A stretch of DNA of 64,000 nt from the NCBI RefSeq assembly GCF_016632365.1, contig NZ_JAEPBH010000019.1:1-64000 (forward strand), in the 5' to 3' direction. The stretch comes from Tenebrionibacter intestinalis. Lineage in GTDB: Bacteria; Pseudomonadota; Gammaproteobacteria; Enterobacterales; Enterobacteriaceae. The notes beneath the pieces were generated by a model, which was not told the DNA's origin, did not search any database, and worked only from the letters and a program-made list of their open reading frames with translations. Position numbers and translations under genes: made by a program. Positions within the stretch are counted from its first letter, which is position 1. Each line of letters starts with the position of its first letter. Shown here piece by piece: positions 28,794 to 37,516 of this stretch.

Positions 28794-29285
28794 TTACAAA
28801 TCGCCCTTTTTCAGCTCAGAGAGCAGGGACTGGGAGATGGTGTTACAGGTATCGTTAATTTTGTACTGATACAGCGGGGTGATAGTGTCCTGCGTGTTGC
28901 CGGACAGTTGCCCTGCGATGCCAGCGTAGTATTTGGTAGCGGCAATGCTGCGTTGAAGCGAACCTATCAGGTTGTTGTATGAACCTTTGCCAATGCGGGC
29001 CAACTGCCGCGCTTCTGCAAGGCAGGTCTGAAGCCGTTGGCTGGTGATGCTTCTTTCCGAATTCATCACTTCTACCGTCTGCGGCGCGCCGTTTGCGGCG
29101 GTGCTCCAGGCTGTAGTGGGCGTAGGCTGGGCAGGTTGAACGGGCTGAGCCTGAACCTGAGAGGATGCCGCAGAACTATTGCCTGCGCTGTAACTGCGGG
29201 TAGGTGTGTTATCTAACGTACAACCGCTGATTGCGCCAGCCAGCAGCACAACCCCAAAAAGAGCACGCTTATTTTTAACCATCAT
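28794..29285 (-). CDS. Predicted outer-membrane lipoprotein
   Basis: 163 residues. The N-terminus is a lipoprotein signal with lipobox AISGC (C22), preceded by basic residues and a hydrophobic run. A Ser/Gln/Pro/Thr-rich linker follows, then a helical domain from about residue 75 with two cysteines (LQTCLAEARQLARIGKG and NDTCNTISQSLL). +2 is Thr, so outer-membrane sorting is expected. The start at 29285 follows AGGGAACGGAG; a second ATG is at 29282. It is first in an operon with the giant coiled-coil protein, so it may anchor or assist it. I do not recognise the family. Confidence 0.7.
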   Translation of the reverse strand: MMVKNKRALFGVVLLAGAISGCTLDNTPTRSYSAGNSSAASSQVQAQPVQPAQPTPTTAWSTAANGAPQTVEVMNSERSITSQRLQTCLAEARQLARIGKGSYNNLIGSLQRSIAATKYYAGIAGQLSGNTQDTITPLYQYKINDTCNTISQSLLSELKKGDL

Positions 29286-29327
29286 CTCCGTTCCCTGATA
29301 CCCTGAAACTATCACAAAATTCAAAAA

Positions 29328-29357
29328 ATTATATAAGTAGGCAAGCAGGAGTGTCAA
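29328..29357 (-). promoter_or_regulatory. Strong sigma-70 promoter for the lipoprotein/coiled-coil operon
   Basis: On the minus strand TTGACA is separated by 18 bp from TATAAT, both perfect consensus hexamers. The predicted start is about 35 bp before the lipoprotein ATG. Confidence 0.8.
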
Positions 29358-30585
29358 CTGCCCCTTTCTGAAAGAAAGTGATAAAAACATTAGTTAATGT
29401 ATGATGCAACTCTCAAACTCAAAACATAACAGGCGTTTATTTCTGAAAAGATATTGTTGCGCCGAATATGACGTCAACGTTATACGATCTTTTCGTTGCA
29501 TTTAATAACATACATGCAACGGAGCGGATAGCGTTACACTTAATTAAATTGCATATTGGCATTTTTTTCGCAAAAAATGATTCATCCCGGACACATTTTA
29601 GTTGTCACGGTATTCATATGTGGCGTTCTGCGCTTTCTCCTGCCCGGGAAGCATTCGCTTATGGTCGGCGTTGCCCCGATATTTTTCTGAAATCCGGCTA
29701 AAGTTTTTTACTGCGCGTCCGATAAGCCTGGCCGCCAGGGCCTGGTCACAGGGCTGTCGCAGCGGGTGTGCGTACAGGGCGTAGCCGTACGCAAGCTCTG
29801 GCAGAAAGTATAAAGTTAGCGAGCTATACCGGGGCGTAAGCGTTATCAGACGGCGTGTTTATTAATTAAAGTAAAAATGAAATTTGTTAACTTCTCTTAA
29901 AAATGGCAAGGCTTTTTTAAGGAGATACTATTTTTTATCGAATATACTGCCGTACGATCCTTTCTGAGGTAATCAATAAGCGATATACGCTACATTGTTT
30001 ATTGGGCGGTTATTATTGATTTTGCCATTAGCCAATGAGCGCGTTTTAACCTCAGCATGAATTAACGTTCCATATTTGAAACGGGGCTGGTTGATATAAT
30101 AGCAAATTTAAATAAGGGCGTTTTATTGCACAGGTGAAACGGCGCGGCTTATTGCTATTGAAATAAATAAACCGGTGCGAAGCTTGATCATTTTGTTTTA
30201 AGGCAAGGACGGATACATAAACTAACCGGTTTTTTCTGCGTCTGACTTTTGGCGCGGCGCCGCGCTGGTCGCTGACGGCGCGCTTAACGCCACGGGCTGG
30301 TCCAACGCTTTATCGCCGGGGAGCGAAAGGGCGCTTTCGTAACAATGTAAATAGAGGGTATTCCTTCTGGCAGAAGCCGCGCAGCACAAAATTTCAGGGA
30401 TGTCAAAACACATTAAGGGCGAAAAACAGGCGTTTTTACCAAAAAAGATAAGCGGGCATGTCGCATAGAATATCACCATACCTTCCATTTCCTTATCCTG
30501 AGTGAAAACGACCTGCCTATGAACACAACCCGCCCTGTGATTTACCTTTTGCCGCGAGCCTCTGCGCTCTCAGGAGCGTGCTGAG
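29358..30585. other. Long intergenic region before srfA
   Basis: 1.2 kb without a convincing gene. Short open frames (29468-29701 plus; 30222-30488 minus) lack ribosome sites or recognisable content. The region is AT-rich around 29860-30200 and carries a sigma-28-type promoter at 29699-29725. GTACAGGGCGTAGCCGTAC near 29770 is an imperfect inverted repeat. Confidence 0.4.
29699..29725 (+). promoter_or_regulatory. FliA (sigma-28) promoter upstream of srfA
   Basis: TAAAGTTT, exactly 11 bp, then TCCGATAA. The -35 is perfect and the -10 differs from GCCGATAA at one base; the fliC promoter in this window uses the same TCCGATAA. It points towards srfA, whose start is about 850 bp further on, with no clear gene between. 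Confidence 0.7.
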
Positions 30586-31866
30586 GTGGCACGTGTCTTA
30601 TTACGCAGCGGATTTCTTAACGATTTCCAGGCTGTAGGGAATAACGGGCAGGCGGTGTTTGAATCCGCCTTGCAGATACGCGAGGCGTTAAGGCTGCGCG
30701 GTATGGATCGGGCCGCCAGCATCCTGGCCATACCACAGATTGACGAAGCCGGACAGCGTGTGGACTGGTACGCGCCTGCGGGCGGGCGCGTAGTGTCGTG
30801 GATCGGCGCTGACAACGATACCCGCCGCCGGGCGTTGAAACATCTGGAGCGCTGTCTGGATGATATTACGACGCTCAGTGAGCGTAGCCTGCGGGCCGAT
30901 AAACCCGCGATTCGACGTTTTGGTTTGCTGCTGGCGCGCGCGTTTATGTTTCCGGGCGCCAATCATGTGTTTCTGGTTGACGGGCGGCCCGTTATCACGT
31001 TTTGGGGCTTTATCGCGCATCACCAGAAAGCGCCGGACGATGCGCTAATTGCGTTGCGTGGCGTGGCGGAGCCTGAAGCTGAATCCGGGAACGGCCCTGT
31101 GTCTGAGGAGGCGCCTGAGGCGCAGCCCGCGCTCCCGGCTGAGCCGATTAATACGCAGGCTGCGCTTGCCACATCGCTATACGCCGTGACCTCCGCCGTG
31201 CCGGATGCGCCTGAAGATGAAGCCAGGCCGCTGGTTCCGGCAAAGAAAAAGCGCTCGCCTGTCGCTGTCGTCGCGCTTTGCATGCTAATGGCGCTGCCGG
31301 TTGCGGCGATAGCCTGGTATGCCTGGGACAGGATGCATATAAAAGAAGACGTTGTGCTTGCCGCCGCGAAGCCGCAGCAGCCGGAAGCGCCCACGAAGCC
31401 CGCGCTGCCGTTACTGAAAATGACGCTGCCGCTTCAGCTTGCCACCGTACCGGAACCGCCGCCGCCGCCCGGGGCGCTGGCGCTGCCTGCCGATGCGTTA
31501 AAAATCGGATCGACCCGCTTTCTGAACGGCAACTGGCAGCTTGACGGCATTTTGGATACGCCGGTGGCGCGGCCAGATAAACTGCCGGCGCTGCGTTCGG
31601 TTACGTTAATGATAAAAGATAATGCAGGTACCGCTACGCTGATCCTCGACGGCAACCTGAGCTGTACGGCAGATATTTTTTCCGGGCTGATGCCGTCCGG
31701 CGCGCTAATGGTAAAAGGACGCGCCCGCGCTCGCTGTAGCGATGGTTCGCGCTACCCGATGCCGGAAATCGCCTGCCGCCAGGGCGATACAGAGGCAGCG
31801 CGCTGTGATGCACGCTATGGTGAAGCAGAGGCTATGCCGATAACGTTTAAGAAGGTGGGCAAATAA
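30586..31866 (+). CDS. srfA: SrfA-family protein
   Basis: 426 residues from a GTG start with AGGAG nine bases upstream. An N-terminal domain (about 1-150, LLRSGFLNDFQAVGNNGQ...WYAPAGGRVVSWIGA) is typical of SrfA. A variable Ala/Pro/Glu linker, one membrane segment (about 222-246, VAVVALCMLMALPVAAIAWYAW) and a C-terminal domain follow; its cysteines (LSCTADIF, ARCSDG, IACRQGD, AARCDA) probably form disulfides in the periplasm. It is first of srfABC, 3 bp before srfB. In Salmonella these genes were named as SsrB-regulated factors and are also linked to the flagellar regulon. The molecular role is unknown. Confidence 0.85.
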   Translation: MARVLLRSGFLNDFQAVGNNGQAVFESALQIREALRLRGMDRAASILAIPQIDEAGQRVDWYAPAGGRVVSWIGADNDTRRRALKHLERCLDDITTLSERSLRADKPAIRRFGLLLARAFMFPGANHVFLVDGRPVITFWGFIAHHQKAPDDALIALRGVAEPEAESGNGPVSEEAPEAQPALPAEPINTQAALATSLYAVTSAVPDAPEDEARPLVPAKKKRSPVAVVALCMLMALPVAAIAWYAWDRMHIKEDVVLAAAKPQQPEAPTKPALPLLKMTLPLQLATVPEPPPPPGALALPADALKIGSTRFLNGNWQLDGILDTPVARPDKLPALRSVTLMIKDNAGTATLILDGNLSCTADIFSGLMPSGALMVKGRARARCSDGSRYPMPEIACRQGDTEAARCDARYGEAEAMPITFKKVGK

Positions 31867-31869
31867 AGC

Positions 31870-34794
31870 ATGCTGGTAAACCTGTACCCTTACCGCCACA
31901 ACGTCTCGCTGGTGCGTGACAGCGGCATTCAGTTTCTGGATTTTGGCGTAACGCCGGTTGATAACGCTTCGCGCGGCTGTTTTGTGCGTAAAACGGCCAA
32001 CGGCCCGCTATTGCGACTTGCCTGGGATGATGCGAGGCAAAAATTTACCTTACCCGCGCATGACGGCGACGCGCCTGAAGTGGTGGAGCCGGAAAACCGC
32101 GCGGCGCTCAGTCAGTCGTTGTCGCTGCTTCATGGCGAATGGCTGCCGTTGCCGGTGCTGCGCGTTAGCGCTCGCCGTCGCTTTGCTCAGGGGCCATGTA
32201 ACTGGGCGCGCTTTCAGATTCGCAAGCTGGCCGAGCCCGATGAAACGGGCCATACCCATCGCCTGACGCTGGCGCTGGATACCCGCATCATGCCTGATGA
32301 AGAGGGCGCAGAGCTCCTGGCGCCTGTTGAGAGCGACATTACCTTCGGCACCCGTTTCGCGCTGGCGTGGCACGATGACGAACTGGCGGATTTTATCGAC
32401 CAGGCGTGGGTGGATGGCTGGCTGCGCGAAAGTTTTTCCGCCGCTGCGGATGAGCGCGAGTCGCGTTCACTGGGCGAAATACAGCAGGCGTTGAAAAAAT
32501 TTGAATATCAGGCCCACTGGCTGAACCTGCTGGAGCTGTTTGGCCGCGAACTGGCGATACCGGAATTACGCATTGTGGAAACCCATGCCCAGGCGTCGGC
32601 TATACCGGTCGATCTGGTGCTGGATGTGGGTAACACCCATACCTGCGGTATTCTGATTGAAGATCACGGCATTGGCGAAAGCGGATTGTGCCACACGGCT
32701 GAACTGCGCGTGCGTTCTCCCGATGCGCCGCAATACGTTAGCCCGTCATTTTTCTCCAGCCGTCTGACTTTTGCCCGGGCCGATTTTGGCCGCCGCTTCT
32801 ATTCGGTAGAAAGCGGCCGCGACGATGCTTTTATCTGGCCTTCTCTGGCGCGTACCGGCGATGAAGCGAGCTGGCTTGCCGCCCAGCGTCATGCCAGCAT
32901 CGGCGCCTGTAGCCTGTCCAGCCCGCGCCGCTACCTCTGGGACTGCGCGCCGGCATTAAGGCCCTGGCGCTTCAGCAAAAGCGGCGCCAGCGCGCAAGCA
33001 GAGGCGATTGCGCAACCGTTAATGATGCTGATGAATGACGAAGGCGTTCCGCTTGCTGAACTGCCTGAAGTTGAACGTCTGCCGGTATTTTGTGCGCAAT
33101 ACAGCCGAAGCGCGCTGATGACTCAACTGTTATGCGAACTGTTGGCCCAGGCGCTGAGCCAGATTAATAGCGTGGACAACCGCCTGAATATGGGACAACC
33201 GGACGTGCCGCGCCAGTTACGTACGCTTATCCTGACCCTGCCGACGGGTATGCCGATACGCGAGCGCAACATTTTTCGCCAGCGCATGGAGGAGGCGACG
33301 GGTATGGTCTGGCGCGCAATGGGCTGGCATCCGGATGATGCAGCGCCCTCGCGCCGCGTGCCGCTACCTGTTGTGGAGGCTGAATGGGATGAAGCCAGTT
33401 GCGGCCAGATGTTCTGGCTTTATAACGAAATCCAGCAGAACTACGCCGGGCGCGCCGATTCGCTGTTCCGCGCGCTGGCGCGCGCAGGAAGCGGCGGCGA
33501 TCGTCCCGCGCTGCGCATTGCCTCTATTGATATTGGCGGCGGTACCACCGATATGGCGGTGACGGAATATAGCCTTCAGGAAGATGACAGCCGTAGCGCG
33601 CGTATTACGCCGCGCCTTTTGTTCCGCGAAGGCTTTCGCGTGGCCGGGGACGATATTCTACTGGACGTCATTCGCCATTGCGTGCTGCCCGCTCTGTCAA
33701 ACTGGCTGCGTCGCTGCGGCGTGCGCGAGGTGGACAGTCTGATGAACTATCTGGCGGGGGATGCCGCGCAACCTGAGTCTGGCGAGATGCTGCGCCGGCA
33801 AATGACGTTGCAATACTTTATTCCGCTGGGCAACGCCATTCTGGCGAGCTGGGAGCGCTGCCGCCCGGACGATCGCCTGTCAGGCCTCGACAGGCTGGCA
33901 GGCGAGATGCTCACGCAGCCGCTCAGCGCGGATCTGTGCGACGAGGTGGCGAAACGGGTACAACCGGCGCTGCCGGATGACGCTGCGCCGTTTGATCTGA
34001 TGGCCGTGCCGGTACAGGTGAACTTCACCGAATTACAGCAGGCGATGTTGGAGCGACGTTTCGCCATTGCCGGGCCGCTGCATGCGCTGTGCGAAGCGGT
34101 ATCGTTTTACGATTGCGATGTGGTTTTACTGACCGGGCGGCCGATCAGTTTGCCTGGCGTACAGGCGTTGTTGCGCTATTTACAGCCGGTGCCGGTAAAT
34201 CGCATGGTGATGATGAACGATTATCCTGTGCATGAGTGGTATCCCTTTAACGGCCATCCGAAATCCACCGCGGCGGTCGGCGCGATGTTGTTCAGCCTGT
34301 CGCAGTCGCTGCGGCTGCCGGGCTTTTTATTTCAGCCTTCGGGTATTCAGACTTATTCCACGATCCGCTATCTTGGCGTGCTGGACGGGCAGAACCGCCT
34401 GATGGATGAGAATATCTGGTATCGCGATATCGATCTCGATAACCCGGGCACGAAGCTGGATGGCGAAAAAATGTTTGCCATTCGCGGTAACGTGCGCCTC
34501 GGATTTCGCCAGTTGGATAATGAACGCTGGCCCGCGACGCCGCTTTATACGCTGGCGATCGTTGATCCGACCCTGACGGCGGCTATTGCCAGCCAGGGGC
34601 CGCTGTATGTCCGCCTGGCGTTGCGTCAGAACGCCGGGCGCGATGGCGAAGCCTTTATGCTCGGCGAGGCGCGGCTGGCCGGCGGTGAAAACGTATCGCC
34701 GGACAGGCTGAGTCTGACGCTGAACACCCTGAGCGACTCGCGTGGCAATGTGTCTGACTACTGGATTGACAGCGGGAGCCTGATTAAAAAATGA
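31870..34794 (+). CDS. srfB: SrfB, large protein with actin/Hsp70-like ATPase motifs
   Basis: 974 residues, full length for the SrfB family. Two stretches look like the phosphate-binding loops of the ASKHA (actin/Hsp70) fold: DLVLDVGNTHTCGILIED at about residues 248-265 and IASIDIGGGTTDMAVTEY at about 549-566. A GR(P) adenosine-type motif, LLTGRPISLPGVQAL, follows near residue 754. This suggests ATP binding, which is inference. The stop overlaps the srfC start (ATGA). No signal peptide is present, so it is cytoplasmic. Confidence 0.9.
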   Translation: MLVNLYPYRHNVSLVRDSGIQFLDFGVTPVDNASRGCFVRKTANGPLLRLAWDDARQKFTLPAHDGDAPEVVEPENRAALSQSLSLLHGEWLPLPVLRVSARRRFAQGPCNWARFQIRKLAEPDETGHTHRLTLALDTRIMPDEEGAELLAPVESDITFGTRFALAWHDDELADFIDQAWVDGWLRESFSAAADERESRSLGEIQQALKKFEYQAHWLNLLELFGRELAIPELRIVETHAQASAIPVDLVLDVGNTHTCGILIEDHGIGESGLCHTAELRVRSPDAPQYVSPSFFSSRLTFARADFGRRFYSVESGRDDAFIWPSLARTGDEASWLAAQRHASIGACSLSSPRRYLWDCAPALRPWRFSKSGASAQAEAIAQPLMMLMNDEGVPLAELPEVERLPVFCAQYSRSALMTQLLCELLAQALSQINSVDNRLNMGQPDVPRQLRTLILTLPTGMPIRERNIFRQRMEEATGMVWRAMGWHPDDAAPSRRVPLPVVEAEWDEASCGQMFWLYNEIQQNYAGRADSLFRALARAGSGGDRPALRIASIDIGGGTTDMAVTEYSLQEDDSRSARITPRLLFREGFRVAGDDILLDVIRHCVLPALSNWLRRCGVREVDSLMNYLAGDAAQPESGEMLRRQMTLQYFIPLGNAILASWERCRPDDRLSGLDRLAGEMLTQPLSADLCDEVAKRVQPALPDDAAPFDLMAVPVQVNFTELQQAMLERRFAIAGPLHALCEAVSFYDCDVVLLTGRPISLPGVQALLRYLQPVPVNRMVMMNDYPVHEWYPFNGHPKSTAAVGAMLFSLSQSLRLPGFLFQPSGIQTYSTIRYLGVLDGQNRLMDENIWYRDIDLDNPGTKLDGEKMFAIRGNVRLGFRQLDNERWPATPLYTLAIVDPTLTAAIASQGPLYVRLALRQNAGRDGEAFMLGEARLAGGENVSPDRLSLTLNTLSDSRGNVSDYWIDSGSLIKK

Positions 34795-36953
34795 GTGTAA
34801 CCCTTTCACTGAATGCTGCCATATTCGACGCGTTGGGGCATTGGGTATCAGCAACGCGCCAGCAGGCGCCGCTGCTGGATGATGTGGCCGACGGCATTCA
34901 ACTACGCCTGTTGCAGCTACAGCGCCGCTACAACGCCTGTGATGCGGCGGCATCTCAGCTACCGACGGTAGGGCTGTGGGGCCATTGCGCCCACGGTAAG
35001 GCGCACCTGCGCAATCTGATGTTTAACGGCATGCCGGACGCGGCGGAGTTTCTTACTACGCTTGCCGGTACAGGCCGCCAGGCGCAAATAGCCGTAAGTA
35101 TCGGTCCGCGTAGCTGGCCGGAGCAGGAGAGTTACCCGCTTTGTCTGATGTTATTTAATGAAGGCGAGCTGGCGCAGATCTTTATGCGTCACTACCTTGC
35201 AAGCGGCGGTTCGCTGACGTTTGACGAAGCGGAAATGCGCCGCCGCCTTGATGATGCGCGTCATAGCTATGACAGTGGGGAGATGTCCGGCATCGACGCC
35301 AGTCAGGTGGCGCAACTGGCAGCGGAGTATCGCCGCCTTGCAGGCGGCACTGCCAGCGTGACCGAATCAGAAACCTGGTACCGCATGGCCTGCCAGTTGC
35401 CGCAGTTAAGCGTGGCTCAGCGTGCGCGCTGCTTTGCGCTGTTGTGGGGCGATACCAGCGCGCTGACCCGCCGCTGGCTTTCGCTTGCGATGCTGTTGCA
35501 ACAGTTAGGTAACGCGCGCTATGTGCTGGCATCCGGACTGCTGGCAGCCGATCGCTTTCACCAGCCTGCGGCGGATTTTCTGGCGCCTGACAGCGCCATG
35601 CCCGACGAGATGGCCCAGGTAACCAGCGTTTGCCCGCTGTTGGAAAATGACATACAGGCGCCTGTGATTGTGACGCGCGCGCTGCTCTCCATGCTGTGTG
35701 CCGAAATGAAGATAGGCGCCGCGCCGGATGCGGCGCTGCATGTGCTGGATATACCCGGTTATCGCCACGACGCCGGGCGCGAGTGGTGTTTGACGAAAAG
35801 CAACTTTCTCAGTGAACTGTATCGCCAGCGCTGCCGCCCTGAACGGCTGATTATCTGCCAGGCGATGCAGGAGCGAAAAGACAATCAGGCCGTAGCGGCG
35901 CGGCTTATCGACTGGATGCCGGTTAGCGCTGACAACCCGCGCGCGGTATGGGCTGTTACGCCGTTTGACGCGCGTTTTGCAGCCGATGCCAGCGTGGAAA
36001 ACACAGACAGCGCGGTGCAAAGCCTGCTTGATAGCGCGCAGTATCCCTGGGGCGTGTTTCAGGCGCTTACCGATAGCGATGCCCGCCGACTGACGCGCTG
36101 GTTGAGTGATACGCTAAGTGATAAAAACAGGCAGACTGATGCGCAGCGCTGTCGCGATGCGCTGGCAAAACAGGTAGGTGAGCTACTGTGCCGTTGGCTG
36201 ACGCCTCCAGGCGTCTACGGCGAGCAGTGGCGTCAGCCGCTGGAGGATATGCTGCGTACATTACAGCAGAACGCATCAGAGCACGGCGCGTTGCTGACCG
36301 CGCTGCTGCCATCGCGTGGCGCGTTGCAAAATCTGTGGCGTCAATATCCGCCGATGCAGAAGGCAAGCGTTGGGGTGTTTGATATTTCTATCGATTTGTT
36401 TTCTGAACAGGCGCCGTCCGCACCGGGCATGGAGGCCTGCACGGCAGATTTTGAACATGCGGTACAGCGCCTGTGGGTAAACCATCTGCGTCAGTGGGCG
36501 GAAAAAGAAAACGATGGGCTGCCGCTGCCGGCCAGCCAGCGCCGTACGCTATGCGATATCCTGATAACGATGAGCTATCGGCTGGAACTGCCCGGCATGT
36601 TCAGCCATGTACTGGCAGGGGGGGAACGCAGCGCGCTGGCGGACAGCACGCGCGTGATGTCTGAATTAAGCGATTTCATCACCTGGCTGGGCTATGCGGG
36701 GCAGAATGCCGCCACGCGACCGGCCAGCCGCTGGAATCCAGGACAGCCCATCTTCGCCCCCGGCGCCCGCCCGGGCAGCGATACGCGTCTGACAAAGCTG
36801 GGCGCCAGTCCGGTGCATGCGGCTACACACTATGTTTACGACTGGCTGGTGGCGCTGTGGACGCGCGCGGTGGAAAATGTGAACTATCGTCACCCGCTGG
36901 ATATCAGTATTGAAGCGGGAGAAGCCCTGCGAGCGCTGCTTGACGTTCGATAA
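34791..36953 (+). CDS. srfC: SrfC, putative GTPase-like protein with altered P-loop
   Basis: 720 residues, full length for the SrfC family. Near residue 60 the motif GLWGHCAHGKAH has the GxxxxGK spacing of a Walker A loop but has Ala where Ser/Thr is expected. Near residue 318 LDIPGY resembles a G3 (DxPG) motif. The rest is helical. It is last in the overlapping srfABC operon. The three probably work together in the cytoplasm and at the membrane; no biochemical function can be assigned. Confidence 0.88.
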   Translation: MSVTLSLNAAIFDALGHWVSATRQQAPLLDDVADGIQLRLLQLQRRYNACDAAASQLPTVGLWGHCAHGKAHLRNLMFNGMPDAAEFLTTLAGTGRQAQIAVSIGPRSWPEQESYPLCLMLFNEGELAQIFMRHYLASGGSLTFDEAEMRRRLDDARHSYDSGEMSGIDASQVAQLAAEYRRLAGGTASVTESETWYRMACQLPQLSVAQRARCFALLWGDTSALTRRWLSLAMLLQQLGNARYVLASGLLAADRFHQPAADFLAPDSAMPDEMAQVTSVCPLLENDIQAPVIVTRALLSMLCAEMKIGAAPDAALHVLDIPGYRHDAGREWCLTKSNFLSELYRQRCRPERLIICQAMQERKDNQAVAARLIDWMPVSADNPRAVWAVTPFDARFAADASVENTDSAVQSLLDSAQYPWGVFQALTDSDARRLTRWLSDTLSDKNRQTDAQRCRDALAKQVGELLCRWLTPPGVYGEQWRQPLEDMLRTLQQNASEHGALLTALLPSRGALQNLWRQYPPMQKASVGVFDISIDLFSEQAPSAPGMEACTADFEHAVQRLWVNHLRQWAEKENDGLPLPASQRRTLCDILITMSYRLELPGMFSHVLAGGERSALADSTRVMSELSDFITWLGYAGQNAATRPASRWNPGQPIFAPGARPGSDTRLTKLGASPVHAATHYVYDWLVALWTRAVENVNYRHPLDISIEAGEALRALLDVR

Positions 36954-37173
36954 ACGCAAGCCCGGGCTGGCGCCCGTTATGCGTGGCTGCGCTAACTGCG
37001 AGGTTAATGGGCGCGACGTGCGTTTGCATCAACCGCAGCGGCGCTGTCAGGTTATCCGTAAAAACGTTAACCTGTTGATATTTCTGTGTTACAAATAGGG
37101 CGTGGGAAAACGGTTTTGACGCCGGTAGGATGCTGTTATAACTATCTGGTCAGGACAACGTTATTCCGCTTGT

Positions 37174-37379
37174 GTTCACTGCCGTATAGTCAGCTTAGAA
37201 AAGCCGCGGCGTGGCCTGTCGTCAGCTGAAAGCATCAACAGCCCTGTAGACGGCCAGATAAGCAGCGGTGGCTCGATCCCTGAAGAACAACCGTTCACTG
37301 CCGTATAGACAGCTAACAAAGCAGTAAGCCGCCGAAGGGGCAATTTATGTTGTTCACTGCCGTACAGGCAGCCAGGAGA
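37174..37379 (+). CRISPR. Degenerate orphan CRISPR mini-array of type I-F repeat
   Basis: Three clear 28-bp repeats start GTTCACTGCCGTA at 37174-37201, 37293-37320 and 37352-37379, matching the I-F repeat of enterics (GTTCACTGCCG...CAGGCAGCTTAGAAA). A decayed fourth copy fits at 37234-37261 (about 17-18 of 28 positions kept, including CTGTAGAC). Spacers are 32, 31 and 31 bp. The last repeat has a diverged 3' end (CCAGGAGA), normal for the leader-distal end. No cas genes lie in the window. Confidence 0.8.
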
Positions 37380-37461
37380 AGACGATTATCGCTTATGTGT
37401 AACGGCGATTCTGCCCGGGCTGATAGCGCCGCCTTTTTTACTTTTTTCAGCGTGGCGCAAT

Positions 37462-37496
37462 AAAAATCCAGGCGGGGGCTATCCCGCCTGGATTTT
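37462..37496. terminator. Bidirectional terminator downstream of mcp
   Basis: ATCCAGGCGGG and CCCGCCTGGAT form an 11-bp perfect stem. A T run follows on the minus strand (ATTTTTATTG), serving the MCP gene, and a shorter one on the plus strand. Confidence 0.85.
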
Positions 37497-37516
37497 GTGC
37501 TATTTAGGTTGTCGTA

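Noticed and set aside
30222..30488. 88-codon minus-strand frame before srfA
   Set aside because: Weak start context, mixed composition and no recognisable motif.
37174..37379. REP/BIME-type repeats
   Set aside because: Repeat length, spacing of 31-32 bp and the GTTCACTGCCG start fit the I-F CRISPR repeat, not REP elements.
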